Below the pieces are notes generated by a model. It was not told the DNA's origin. It worked only from the letters and a program-made list of their open reading frames with translations, and ran no database searches. Below are positions 1 through 8,377 of a DNA stretch of 55,411 nt, piece after piece. Source of the DNA: Alteromonadaceae bacterium. Its GTDB lineage: Bacteria; Pseudomonadota; Gammaproteobacteria; Enterobacterales; Alteromonadaceae. The stretch covers positions 56,512 to 111,922 of the forward strand of contig NZIK01000105.1 in assembly GCA_002691625.1 (NCBI GenBank), written 5' to 3'. The translations under genes and the position numbers were made by a program. Positions within the stretch are counted from its first letter, which is position 1; each line of letters opens with the position of its first letter.

Positions 1-486
1 GTTATCCCGAATGCGAAGCTGGTTTATAACAACTCACCTTCATTCAACTGGACACTGAGCTTCCGTCAACAGGTATTCGATGCATGGAGTGAAGCCGGTA
101 AAGACGTATCTGCTTACGACCGCGCTAACCTGATGTCTGTTGAGTATGATGAAAGTGAACTGGCCGCCGAAGCAGATGCGAAAATCCAGAGCTTCCAGGC
201 TGACGGTGCGCGTGAAGCAGGTATCTTCCACCACCTTATCACACTGCCGACTTACCACACTGCAGCGCTGTCTACTGACAACCTGGCGAAAGGTTACTTC
301 GGTGAAGAAGGCATGCTGGCTTACGTTAAAGGCGTACAGCGTCAGGAAATCCGTCAGGGTCTGGCGTGCGTTAAGCACCAGGCAATGGCCGGTTCTGACT
401 TAGGTGATACTCACAAAGAATACTTCTCTGGTGAGCAGGCACTGAAAGCCAGTGGTAAAGACAACACTATGAACCAGTTCGACTAA
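1..486 (+). CDS. aceA: Isocitrate lyase, C-terminal part (5' end outside window)
   Basis: The reading frame is open from base 1 and gives the last 161 residues of isocitrate lyase, which splits isocitrate into glyoxylate and succinate in the cytosol as the first step of the glyoxylate shunt. Recognisable are the segment with YNNSPSFNW near residues 9-17, FHHLITLPTYHTAAL around residues 75-89, and the end with GVQRQEIRQG and HQAMAGSDLGD. These are typical of the long (about 530-residue) proteobacterial form. The catalytic cysteine region lies upstream of the window. Malate synthase G follows two genes later, which supports the call. A strong terminator follows the stop codon, so transcription probably ends here. 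Confidence 0.95.
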   Translation, partial: VIPNAKLVYNNSPSFNWTLSFRQQVFDAWSEAGKDVSAYDRANLMSVEYDESELAAEADAKIQSFQADGAREAGIFHHLITLPTYHTAALSTDNLAKGYFGEEGMLAYVKGVQRQEIRQGLACVKHQAMAGSDLGDTHKEYFSGEQALKASGKDNTMNQFD

Positions 487-524
487 TTCGACTCATTCCC
501 AACTGAAACAAGTCGATTCGTGTT

Positions 525-549
525 AAGCCTCCTTCGGGAGGCTTTTTTT
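525..549 (+). terminator. Rho-independent terminator after aceA
   Basis: A GC-rich stem (AAGCCTCC / GGAGGCTT) closed by a TTCG loop is followed by a run of seven T. It begins 39 bases after the aceA stop codon and is a textbook intrinsic terminator. Confidence 0.93.
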
Positions 550-717
550 ATTCCCGTGTGGCCTGAAATATTGGTGGTTCTATCGGTTTTATTCACCATA
601 ATTATTTATTTTCAACCATTCACAAAACACATTCGCCCGCCCCAAAAAGCACATTTAGTCTTAATTTCAAGCAGTTAAACTAAAAACACTAAGAAAGCAC
701 TACGACCAAAGGCCTAT

Positions 718-746
718 CTGACAAGCACTCAGACTATGAGTATAAT
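718..746 (+). promoter_or_regulatory. Sigma-70 type promoter of the LysR gene
   Basis: CTGACA (718-723) and a perfect TATAAT (741-746) are separated by 17 bases, the optimal spacing. The predicted start is about 30 bases before the LysR start codon. The rest of the 487-784 intergenic stretch is AT-rich and holds the aceA terminator and nothing else that I can support. Confidence 0.7.
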
Positions 747-784
747 AGCGGCGTTTAATAAAACTAATACAGGCTATTACAGTT

Positions 785-1723
785 ATGAATATTGCAAAGG
801 TTGATTTGAATTTATTGGTGTATCTGGATGTCCTTTTGCGAGAAGGCAGTGTTACCCGCGCCGCAAATCAGCTTAGCATTACCCAGCCGGCAATGAGTAA
901 TGGTCTGAAACGCCTGCGAGATTTATTTAAGGATCCGCTGTTGGTTCGCACCAGTGACGGCATGACGCCCACAAAACGAGCGCTAGAACTGCAACCTGTG
1001 ATCCGCGATGTGCTGAGCAAACTGGAAAGCTCTATCCAGCCGGAAACCGATTTTAACCCCGCCACCAGCAGCCGGACCTTCCGCATCATGACCAGTGATT
1101 ATGCTGAATCGACGCTGCTACTGGAACTCCTTGGCAGATTAGCCGACTGTGCACCCAATATTACGTTGGATTTAATTACCCCCAGCGACGTGACCTTCCA
1201 CGATGTGGAACAGGGCAAAGTGGATATGGCCATAAACCGCTTTGACGAATTGCCGCTGTCATTCCACCAGAAAGTGATTTGGTACGATAACTTCGCCTGT
1301 GTAATGAATAAAAAGCATCCCCTCGCCAGCCATTATGATTTAGAAACCTATCTGAAAGCGCAACATATCTGGGTCAGCAAAACCGGCTTTGGTGTGGGTG
1401 TCGGCATCGACCCCAATGAAGTACAAAAACTGGGCTGGGTTGATGCGGAGCTCACCAAACTCGGCAAACAACGTGATATCCGGGTATTCACCCGTCACTA
1501 TCATGCCGCTTTGCAAATTGCCAAACGCCAGAGCCTGATCGCTACACTGCCCAGCAAAGCCGCTAAGATATTTACCGATGATCCGGATATCGTGTTGCGT
1601 GAGCCACCGTTTGATATACCGCCCATCGCTTTGAAAATGGCCTGGAGTGCCCTGCTCCATCATGATGCCGGCCATATCTGGCTGCGTCGCCTGATTGGTG
1701 ATGTGGCGGCCGAAATGCAGTAA
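785..1723 (+). CDS. LysR-family transcriptional regulator
   Basis: A 312-residue protein with the LysR plan. The N-terminal winged helix-turn-helix spans about residues 6-65 (DLNLLVYLDVLLREGSVTRA, then ITQPAMSNGLKRLRDLF). A linker helix and an effector-binding periplasmic-binding-protein-like domain (about 95-300) follow. The family binds DNA as tetramers and responds to a small metabolite. It sits between aceA and glcB on the same strand, which suggests control of the glyoxylate shunt, but LysR genes often regulate a divergent neighbour and none is present here. The target and effector are therefore inference. It has its own promoter. Confidence 0.9.
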   Translation: MNIAKVDLNLLVYLDVLLREGSVTRAANQLSITQPAMSNGLKRLRDLFKDPLLVRTSDGMTPTKRALELQPVIRDVLSKLESSIQPETDFNPATSSRTFRIMTSDYAESTLLLELLGRLADCAPNITLDLITPSDVTFHDVEQGKVDMAINRFDELPLSFHQKVIWYDNFACVMNKKHPLASHYDLETYLKAQHIWVSKTGFGVGVGIDPNEVQKLGWVDAELTKLGKQRDIRVFTRHYHAALQIAKRQSLIATLPSKAAKIFTDDPDIVLREPPFDIPPIALKMAWSALLHHDAGHIWLRRLIGDVAAEMQ

Positions 1724-1884
1724 ATACTATTTTACATCTACTTACCGGTGCAATGCCGGTAAGCTGCCCGCCCCCTGCCCACCCAACATTCACACTAATT
1801 ATGACAGCAATAAAAACCATAAACTAAGAATTTACTCCGCATCCCTCTAGACTGTGGGTTACTAACCGTAGACAGGGGACTTCT

Positions 1885-4059
1885 ATGCAGGATTATATTC
1901 AGCGCGGCCGTATGCAGGTTGCGACGATTTTAGACAAGTTTATCAATGAGCAAGCATTACCTGGCTCCGGCGTTGAGGAAACTGGCTTCTGGCAGGGTTT
2001 CGAGGCCATTCTGGATGAATTTGTTGGTCAGAACAAAGCTTTGCTGAACACACGTGACGAGCTGCAAGCCAAAATTGATGATTATCATAAAGCAGGCAAT
2101 TCACCCACCGGCGCGCAGTACAAATTGTTTTTAAAGGAAATAGGCTATTTACAGCCTGAGCCTGAAGACTTCTCTATTGAAACTGACAACGTCGATGCCG
2201 AAATGGCCACCATGGCTGGTCCGCAGTTAGTGGTTCCCATTAACAATGCACGCTATGCGCTTAACGCGGCAAACGCCCGCTGGGGAAGCCTTTATGACGC
2301 CCTGTATGGTACTGATGTGATCAGCACCGAAGGCGGGGCTGAAATCAGCAAAACGTTTAATCCGGTACGTGGTGAGAAAGTGATTCAAACCGCCCGGGAA
2401 TGGCTCAACACCATGCTGCCATTATCTACCGGCAGTCATCAACAGGCCGTTGGCTACGCTATAGATGGTAATAATATAGCTGTAAAATTAGCTGACGGTG
2501 ATGTTGCCACCCTGGCTGATAGCAGTCAGTGGCTGGGGTATCAGGGTTCTGCTGATGCGCCTACAGCATTGTTATTTGTGCACAATGGCTTACATTTTGA
2601 AATCCAGATAGATAACTCTCATCCAATCGGAAAGACAGACCCGGCAGGTGTTAAGGATATTCTGGTTGAAGCAGCCCTAACCACCATTATGGACTGTGAA
2701 GACTCAGTTGCCGCGGTTGATGCTGAAGATAAAACCCTGGTCTATTCGAACTGGCTCGGACTAATGAAAGGCACGCTGAGCATCGAGATGCAAAAAGGCG
2801 ATAAAACCTTTGAGCGTAAAATGAATCCGGACCGGGAATACACTTCACCAACCGGCGCCGGTTTAACGTTATCGGGCCGCAGCCTGATGTTTGTGCGTAA
2901 TGTGGGGCATCTGATGACCAACGACGCCATTTTGTTCGACGGTGAGGAAGTACCAGAAGGCATTATGGATGGGGTAATCACCTCACTGATTGCGAAACAT
3001 GACCTGTTAGGTAACAGCACCTTTAAGAATACCCGGACCGGCAGTATCTATATTGTTAAGCCTAAAATGCACGGTCCGGATGAAGTGGCGTTCAGCAATG
3101 CCTTGTTTGGCCGTATTGAGGAAGTGGTTGGTCTTGAGCCGTTTACTCTCAAAATGGGCATTATGGATGAAGAACGCCGCACCAGTGTAAACCTGAAAGC
3201 TTGTATTGCGGCGGCTAAACAGCGCACCGTGTTTATTAATACCGGCTTTTTAGACCGCACCGGTGACGAAATTCATACTTCGATGCTGGCCGGCCCTTTC
3301 GCCGATAAAGCCAGCCTGAAAACCATGAAGTGGATCCAGGCTTACGAAAAAGCGAACGTAAGTACCGGCCTGGCCTGTGGGTTATCCGGCAAAGCCCAGA
3401 TTGGTAAAGGCATGTGGCCAATCCCGGATCAAATGGCGCAGATGATGGAAGCGAAAATTGGCCACCCGAAATCCGGCGCCAATACGGCCTGGGTTCCCTC
3501 ACCTACCGCAGCTACTCTGCACGCCTTACATTACCATCAGGTAGATGTATTTGGCTTGCAAAAAGACATGGCCCACGAACGTTTTGACGGCATTGACGAT
3601 ATTATCCCCCTGCCGTTACTGGAAGACCCAACTTCGCTCACTCAGCAACAAATTCAGCGTGAAGTGGATAATAATGTTCAGGGTATTCTGGGCTACGTGG
3701 TCCGCTGGGTACACCAGGGCGTTGGGTGTTCAAAGGTACCGGATATCAATAATGTAGGCTTAATGGAAGACCGTGCAACACTGCGAATTTCCAGCCAGCA
3801 CCTGGCTAACTGGCTGGCTCATGGGATCATTTCTGAAGAGATGGTTGAAGAATCGCTGGAGCGCATGGCGAAGCTGGTTGACGAACAAAACACCAGCGAC
3901 CCTGAGTATATCCCAATGACGCCTGATACCGCTAACTCCATTGGCTTCCAGGCGGCCAGCGAGCTGATCTTCAAAGGCAAGGAACAACCCAGTGGTTACA
4001 CTGAGCCCTTATTGCATCAAAAGCGTAAAGAAATGAAAGCGGCACTGCGCAACCGTTAA
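1885..4059 (+). CDS. glcB: Malate synthase G
   Basis: A 724-residue cytosolic enzyme, almost exactly the length of Escherichia coli GlcB. It condenses glyoxylate with acetyl-CoA to give malate and CoA. Family landmarks are visible in order: the [18 protein letters not shown] block near residues 271-288, [12 protein letters not shown] with the catalytic arginine near 332-343, [18 protein letters not shown] with metal-binding acidic residues near 425-442, and the C-terminal [19 protein letters not shown] carrying the predicted catalytic aspartate. The ATG is preceded by an AGGGGAC ribosome binding site (about 1874-1880). With aceA it forms the glyoxylate shunt, used for growth on acetate or fatty acids. 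A terminator follows. Confidence 0.97.
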   Translation: MQDYIQRGRMQVATILDKFINEQALPGSGVEETGFWQGFEAILDEFVGQNKALLNTRDELQAKIDDYHKAGNSPTGAQYKLFLKEIGYLQPEPEDFSIETDNVDAEMATMAGPQLVVPINNARYALNAANARWGSLYDALYGTDVISTEGGAEISKTFNPVRGEKVIQTAREWLNTMLPLSTGSHQQAVGYAIDGNNIAVKLADGDVATLADSSQWLGYQGSADAPTALLFVHNGLHFEIQIDNSHPIGKTDPAGVKDILVEAALTTIMDCEDSVAAVDAEDKTLVYSNWLGLMKGTLSIEMQKGDKTFERKMNPDREYTSPTGAGLTLSGRSLMFVRNVGHLMTNDAILFDGEEVPEGIMDGVITSLIAKHDLLGNSTFKNTRTGSIYIVKPKMHGPDEVAFSNALFGRIEEVVGLEPFTLKMGIMDEERRTSVNLKACIAAAKQRTVFINTGFLDRTGDEIHTSMLAGPFADKASLKTMKWIQAYEKANVSTGLACGLSGKAQIGKGMWPIPDQMAQMMEAKIGHPKSGANTAWVPSPTAATLHALHYHQVDVFGLQKDMAHERFDGIDDIIPLPLLEDPTSLTQQQIQREVDNNVQGILGYVVRWVHQGVGCSKVPDINNVGLMEDRATLRISSQHLANWLAHGIISEEMVEESLERMAKLVDEQNTSDPEYIPMTPDTANSIGFQAASELIFKGKEQPSGYTEPLLHQKRKEMKAALRNR

Positions 4060-4082
4060 GCATTACTTATCTTCTTATGAGT

Positions 4083-4113
4083 AAAGCAGGCCTGAGGCCT
4101 GCTTTCTTTTTTT
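4083..4113 (+). terminator. Rho-independent terminator after glcB
   Basis: A perfect 10-base stem (AAAGCAGGCC / GGCCTGCTTT) with a TGA loop is followed by a T-rich tract. It begins 24 bases after the glcB stop. Confidence 0.92.
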
Positions 4114-4228
4114 AAGCCGGCGGATAAGCGCTGGACTGGCTTATTTTATTCCTTAAAAAAGATTAAAAATCCAGCGTTATTAGTAAATTGGTATATGCTA
4201 ATAACATCGGAAATTTTTAAAAGACGCT

Positions 4229-5077
4229 ATGGCAACACAACAAATCGTGCCCATTTTTTCTGGTGGCGGTACCCGACTGCTTGCCCACATCGGTATTCTC
4301 AAAGCACTAGAGGAATTAGAAGTAAATTTTAATTCATTAGTCGGAATTTCCGGTGGCTCGATAGTGGCTTCGCTGCACAGTTATGGGATGACAAATAAAG
4401 CCCTGTACGATCTGGCTGTAAATACCGACTTCAGACAATTCCGTGACTTTTCAATCTTCAGGTTACTCCGCCATGGCGGCCTGTCATCCGGGATAAAATT
4501 TGAACAATGGATGGATCAGCAACTCGATGGCATGACATTTTCTGAAGCGCCCATCCCGCTCCATATTCTGGCCACCGACGTTAATGGCGGCGGACCAGTG
4601 ATATTCAGCAAGGAAACCAGCCCGAATATGAAGGTTTCACATGCAGTGCGCTGCTCCATGTCTATTCCGCTTTTATTCAGTTACACCGTATATGAACAAC
4701 ACTTACTGGTGGATGGTGCGATATTATCTGAAGATGCGCTATTCAGGGACTGGCAGCAGGATGGAACCCCGAACATCTGTTTCCGACTCCGCAGTGAAGC
4801 CCGAGAACAGCCGTTTAATCCTAAACGGCGGTTTGTGTTACCGCAGTATATAGGCATGCTTATTCGCACTTTTATGACCGCGCTGTCACGCGAGTACGTT
4901 CACGCCGAGTACTGGCATAATACGCTGGTAATTAATACCGGTACAGCTTCCTCGGTAGACTTTGATATGTCTTACGAGGATAAACTGTGTTTATTTAAGC
5001 AAGGCTATGAAACAGCGATGAACTTCTTACCGGTCAAACTCAGCAAGCTCAATACATCTCAGCCGAGCGCCGGCTAA
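4229..5077 (+). CDS. Patatin-like phospholipase
   Basis: A 282-residue protein of the patatin/RssA family, serine-aspartate dyad lipid hydrolases. The sequence shows the glycine-rich oxyanion loop SGGGTRLLAHIGILKAL (residues 11-27), the nucleophile elbow GISGGS (about 39-44) and the dyad aspartate motif LLVDGAILSED (about 154-164). There is no signal peptide, so it probably acts in the cytosol or on the inner face of the membrane. The substrate cannot be read from the sequence. It is a single gene that converges on the epimerase at 5093, with 15 bases between the stops. Its link to the polysaccharide locus is positional only. Confidence 0.88.
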   Translation: MATQQIVPIFSGGGTRLLAHIGILKALEELEVNFNSLVGISGGSIVASLHSYGMTNKALYDLAVNTDFRQFRDFSIFRLLRHGGLSSGIKFEQWMDQQLDGMTFSEAPIPLHILATDVNGGGPVIFSKETSPNMKVSHAVRCSMSIPLLFSYTVYEQHLLVDGAILSEDALFRDWQQDGTPNICFRLRSEAREQPFNPKRRFVLPQYIGMLIRTFMTALSREYVHAEYWHNTLVINTGTASSVDFDMSYEDKLCLFKQGYETAMNFLPVKLSKLNTSQPSAG

Positions 5078-5092
5078 AACTTTCGGCCCGCC

Positions 5093-6109
5093 TCACACCT
5101 GATAATATTCACGATACCATTTAACGAATTCACCGATCCCATGTTCAATACCAATCGTTGGACGGTATCCGGTATCTTTCACCAGGCTTGCCACATCGGC
5201 ATAAGTGTCGGGAACATCGCCTGGTTGCATGGGCAGTAATTCTTTATTGGCGGTCATTCCCAGCGCTTTCTCCAGAGTTTCGATGAAGTTAAGCAGGTTT
5301 ACCGGGTTTTGCGCGCCAATATTATACACCCTCCAGGGCGCCTTACTGGTAGCCGGGTTGGGTGTCGTACCCTGCCAGTTTTCATCGGCCTGAGCGGGGC
5401 GGTCCAGCGTGCGGATAATGCCTTCTACGATATCATCGATGTAGGTGAAATCGCGGTGATGGTTACCGTAGTTGTATACCTGAATGGTTTCGCCGGCCAG
5501 TATGGCTTTAGTAAATTTAAACAGCGCCATATCCGGTCTTCCCCAGGGGCCATATACGGTGAAAAAGCGCAGGCCAGTAGTGGGCAATCCATACAGGTGG
5601 CTGTAGGTGTGAGCCATCAGTTCATTGGCTTTTTTGCTGGCCGCATAAAGACTTACCGGGTGATCAACATTGTGCTTCTCTGAAAATGGCATGGTTTCAT
5701 TAGCGCCATATACTGAACTGGAAGATGCATAAACCAAATGCTCAACCTTATTATGCCGGCATCCCTCAAGTATATTCATAAAGCCAACCAGGTTGGCATC
5801 AACATAGGCATGAGGATTTTCGATGGAATAACGCACCCCGGCCTGGGCGGCAAGATGCACGACGCGGTCAAACTTTTCATTAGCAAAAAGTTCGGTACAA
5901 GTATCACGCTCCTCAACGCCCATTTTCTGAAAGCGAAAACTACCGGTGAATTCCGCAGACTCAAGCTGACTCAGGCGGCCATACTTAAGATTTATATCGT
6001 AATAGTCATTGATATTGTCGATGCCGACTACATCATCTCCACGTTGCGCCAGGTATCGGCTTACCGCTGAACCAATAAACCCGGCGGCACCGGTGACCAG
6101 AACTTTCAT
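5093..6109 (-). CDS. UDP-glucuronate 4-epimerase (NAD-dependent epimerase)
   Basis: A 338-residue extended short-chain dehydrogenase/reductase. It has a Rossmann motif GAAGFIGS at residues 7-14, a serine cluster SSSSVYG near 130-136, and the catalytic pair Tyr155/Lys159 in YAASK. The INDYYDINLKYGRLSQL segment after the NAD loop is characteristic of enzymes that interconvert UDP-glucuronate and UDP-galacturonate, rather than GalE or RmlB. The product would feed acidic sugar into the exopolysaccharide. A GGAG ribosome binding site precedes the ATG. It is the last gene of the minus-strand operon that starts at 9179, 30 bases after the nucleotidyltransferase. Confidence 0.88.
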   Translation of the reverse strand: MKVLVTGAAGFIGSAVSRYLAQRGDDVVGIDNINDYYDINLKYGRLSQLESAEFTGSFRFQKMGVEERDTCTELFANEKFDRVVHLAAQAGVRYSIENPHAYVDANLVGFMNILEGCRHNKVEHLVYASSSSVYGANETMPFSEKHNVDHPVSLYAASKKANELMAHTYSHLYGLPTTGLRFFTVYGPWGRPDMALFKFTKAILAGETIQVYNYGNHHRDFTYIDDIVEGIIRTLDRPAQADENWQGTTPNPATSKAPWRVYNIGAQNPVNLLNFIETLEKALGMTANKELLPMQPGDVPDTYADVASLVKDTGYRPTIGIEHGIGEFVKWYREYYQV

Positions 6110-6139
6110 GTAATTCTCCGCTTGATAGTAAGTTTCGAT

Positions 6140-7264
6140 TTAACGCTTGAATGCGGCGCCTAAATCGACCGGTTTCGCATCTGCCGTGGAGTCACCGCGA
6201 AGCCAGTTATGTATACCTAACCACAGTTTAATAGAAAAATGCTTAACGAGTACAGTAAACGGCATTTTAATACTGTGGCCGCGTACAAATACCATAAATC
6301 TCGCTAAACCCGAACGCACTGAGTGTAATGCAGGATGCGCTGGTATCAAAGCGTATTTATAGGTTCGTGTCAGTAGCTTTACTTTAATACGCTGAAACAT
6401 TCCTTGTGGCTGGCCGATGGAATAAGTGGTTTTGAACCAGTGGTTTAGCAACGTCACTACCACCTTTAACTCTTTCTCGAAATGACTTGCAACGGCTAGC
6501 TGTTCAACCCGCAGCCAGAACGCATCACTATCATATTGCTGGGCCAGGCACTTTAAATCCACTATATCGCGGAAACCATACACGACTTCTTCATTTAGCA
6601 TCAGGTGGATAATGCTATGCATAAACATTGCCGCGGGTTCAAGGGTATACAGCCCGCACTCCTGACGCCTCACTCCCAGCCAGAACTCCTCTAGCGGTGG
6701 CGCCTTGCCACTAACAGGCAAAAACAGATTGTGGTGCAGATCGAGCACCGTCCCTCGGGTAAGATGATAGAGAGGCGGAATTTCGTGAGCATATTCACGA
6801 TAATATTTATCGTCGTAGTCAGTGATTATTTTGTGATACCAGAAGTTATCCAGCAGTACAGTCTCACTGGTTGCCAACGCCCCCTCTTTAACTAACAAAT
6901 CAATATCCGAACATAACCGGCCCGGCGCATTATTGGTTGCCGCAACAATATAGGCTGCGCCTTTTAGGAAAACCGGCGTCACACCCTGGGCCATTAACAC
7001 GTCATGGATTTCCTGCCCCTCATGGAACACCTGGTCATTTTGTCGTTGGGCATAAACCATGGCCGCGCTCAGATGAGCCTGAACCTGCCCGGGAATACTG
7101 TCCCAGGTCCCTGAGTCGCGTAAAACAAAGGCTAAATAAGCTTCAAGACGTGAAGTTTTCAGCACAAACAACATAGATTCCCACTCTTGAAGTGAGCGAT
7201 GGGTAAGCTGCTCAGGCGAATTAATCGCCTGGACAAGGTCTTCAAAGCTGAATTTATGCGCCAT
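6140..7264 (-). CDS. Nucleotidyltransferase family protein (NTP_transf_5-like)
   Basis: A 374-residue protein starting at ATG 7264 (MAHKFSF). The frame is open to 7327, but that extension lies wholly inside the preceding gene and looks unlike coding sequence. The motif VFLKGAAY (about 98-105) followed by LCSDIDLLVKEG (about 117-128, with Asp120 and Asp122) is the DxD nucleotidyl-transfer signature of the polymerase-beta-like fold. A second acidic/histidine segment, DLHHNLFLP, follows. These proteins recur next to HprK-like and PqqD-like genes in exopolysaccharide and exosortase loci. The acceptor is unknown. It overlaps the kinase gene by 11 bases, which implies translational coupling. Confidence 0.78.
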   Translation of the reverse strand: MAHKFSFEDLVQAINSPEQLTHRSLQEWESMLFVLKTSRLEAYLAFVLRDSGTWDSIPGQVQAHLSAAMVYAQRQNDQVFHEGQEIHDVLMAQGVTPVFLKGAAYIVAATNNAPGRLCSDIDLLVKEGALATSETVLLDNFWYHKIITDYDDKYYREYAHEIPPLYHLTRGTVLDLHHNLFLPVSGKAPPLEEFWLGVRRQECGLYTLEPAAMFMHSIIHLMLNEEVVYGFRDIVDLKCLAQQYDSDAFWLRVEQLAVASHFEKELKVVVTLLNHWFKTTYSIGQPQGMFQRIKVKLLTRTYKYALIPAHPALHSVRSGLARFMVFVRGHSIKMPFTVLVKHFSIKLWLGIHNWLRGDSTADAKPVDLGAAFKR

Positions 7265-8117
7265 GCCCGACCACCTCATCCAATAAAAACTCGTCCATAA
7301 AGTCCAGATTGCTATAGTGCACCTCAAACACCTTCACTTTATCAATCAAGCGCCAAACCGTGTCGAAGGCCTGGTACCCTAAGACATGATAATTAAAGGC
7401 ATGCTGACATAGCTCTTCAAACACCTGCGATTTAGCAATGGTGTAGTACTGCTCTTCTGCCAAGTCACCATCGTACTTAGGAAACACTATCCCGGCTATT
7501 TCGACAGGCTGTAAGCGGGAATATTCCGTCCAGGTCTGAAACTTAGCATGAGCTACATCACCTTTAGCCGTATCACTGCAAACCTTCGTAATAGTTGCAT
7601 CCGGCTGCCAACCTCTTACCAGTTCAATAGAACGGTTTTTAATACACGCTGGCCGGTAAAGTGGCTCTGCGGTAAGTGAATCGGTATTGATAACTGCCAT
7701 TTCATCAGAATAGAGCTTCCAACCGTTAATCGCTAACCAGCAGGACAAGGTACTTTTTCCCGAACCAGGAAGTGCTGGAAATAACACCGCTTTATTGTTT
7801 TTTACCAATACCGCAGAATGCAGTAGCAGATGGTTAAAATCATGTGTAGCCAGACACCAGTTAAGCCCCCACTCTAGCAGCGCATAGGCCTGGGAAAAGG
7901 GTAAGGGTTTAAATGGAATTTGCGTATTACTTTCGAATACTATTTGCGGTCGGAAATATTTACGTACAATGCTTCCAGGGGCCAGACTTACTGTGAAATC
8001 AGACATTTCTTTTGGCTGACAGTCACCGTAAATTTGATTGAGAGCAGGGCTTATTGAAGAGGGATAGTCGTTTAATCTCGCCTGAAACAGGCCCATATTA
8101 ATAAAAAATGGCTTCAC
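7254..8117 (-). CDS. HPr-kinase-related ATPase (HprK-related kinase A type)
   Basis: A 287-residue protein with a P-loop in the HPr kinase arrangement. LLLHSAVLV (about 97-105) leads into the Walker A motif PALPGSGKST (114-123), followed by KLYSDEMAVI (about 134-143) with paired acidic residues where HprK keeps its Walker B site. True HprK/P proteins phosphorylate a serine of HPr. This shorter relative lacks a visible HprK N-terminal domain, and no HPr gene is near, so the substrate is probably different. The gene overlaps the PqqD-like gene by four bases (ATGA) and the nucleotidyltransferase by eleven. I assign it to the HPr-rel-A group from memory of that family. Confidence 0.8.
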   Translation of the reverse strand: MKPFFINMGLFQARLNDYPSSISPALNQIYGDCQPKEMSDFTVSLAPGSIVRKYFRPQIVFESNTQIPFKPLPFSQAYALLEWGLNWCLATHDFNHLLLHSAVLVKNNKAVLFPALPGSGKSTLSCWLAINGWKLYSDEMAVINTDSLTAEPLYRPACIKNRSIELVRGWQPDATITKVCSDTAKGDVAHAKFQTWTEYSRLQPVEIAGIVFPKYDGDLAEEQYYTIAKSQVFEELCQHAFNYHVLGYQAFDTVWRLIDKVKVFEVHYSNLDFMDEFLLDEVVGHGA

Positions 8118-8377
8118 ACGCGTACCAATAAACCCCGTGCTTCGAGCTCATTAACTGTGGCTAGCTGCCCATCGTGAAAATGATCAATAAATTCATCGAC
8201 TGACATTTCATTGGAGGGTTCAGCAAGGTTAATGGCGCGTTTTAAAGATTGGTGAACAAAGAAGGTTTCGCATGTCCGGGCAGAGAAAAAAGCTAACCCG
8301 GACATATCGCTAAAAGAGCGGCAACTTATGCCGTCTTTAAGACGGATATACAGCCCCTTACCTCCGGCTGTTGCCAT
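8114..8377 (-). CDS. PqqD-like peptide carrier (HPr-rel-A system type)
   Basis: An 87-residue protein read from ATG 8377. The frame is open further upstream to 8518, but that part is the antisense-like shadow of the preceding gene. The pattern of a short beta N-terminus (LYIRLKDG), a FFSARTCETFFVH core, a helical middle and a closing helix ending in LEARGLLVRV resembles the PqqD fold, which presents precursor peptides to modifying enzymes. A perfect GGAGG lies inside the gene (8361-8365) seven bases before an in-frame CTG (8353), so a shorter product is possible. It overlaps both neighbours (20 bases upstream, 4 downstream), so its output is coupled to theirs. Confidence 0.68.
   Translation of the reverse strand: MATAGGKGLYIRLKDGISCRSFSDMSGLAFFSARTCETFFVHQSLKRAINLAEPSNEMSVDEFIDHFHDGQLATVNELEARGLLVRV

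Noticed and set aside
40-378. 112-codon open frame on the minus strand
   Set aside because: It lies antisense to the aceA coding sequence, whose protein is clearly conserved; the minus product resembles no known protein.
7265-7327. N-terminal extension of the nucleotidyltransferase gene
   Set aside because: The extension lies in the coding end of the kinase gene and gives a Trp-rich, unlikely N-terminus; ATG 7264 fits the family better.
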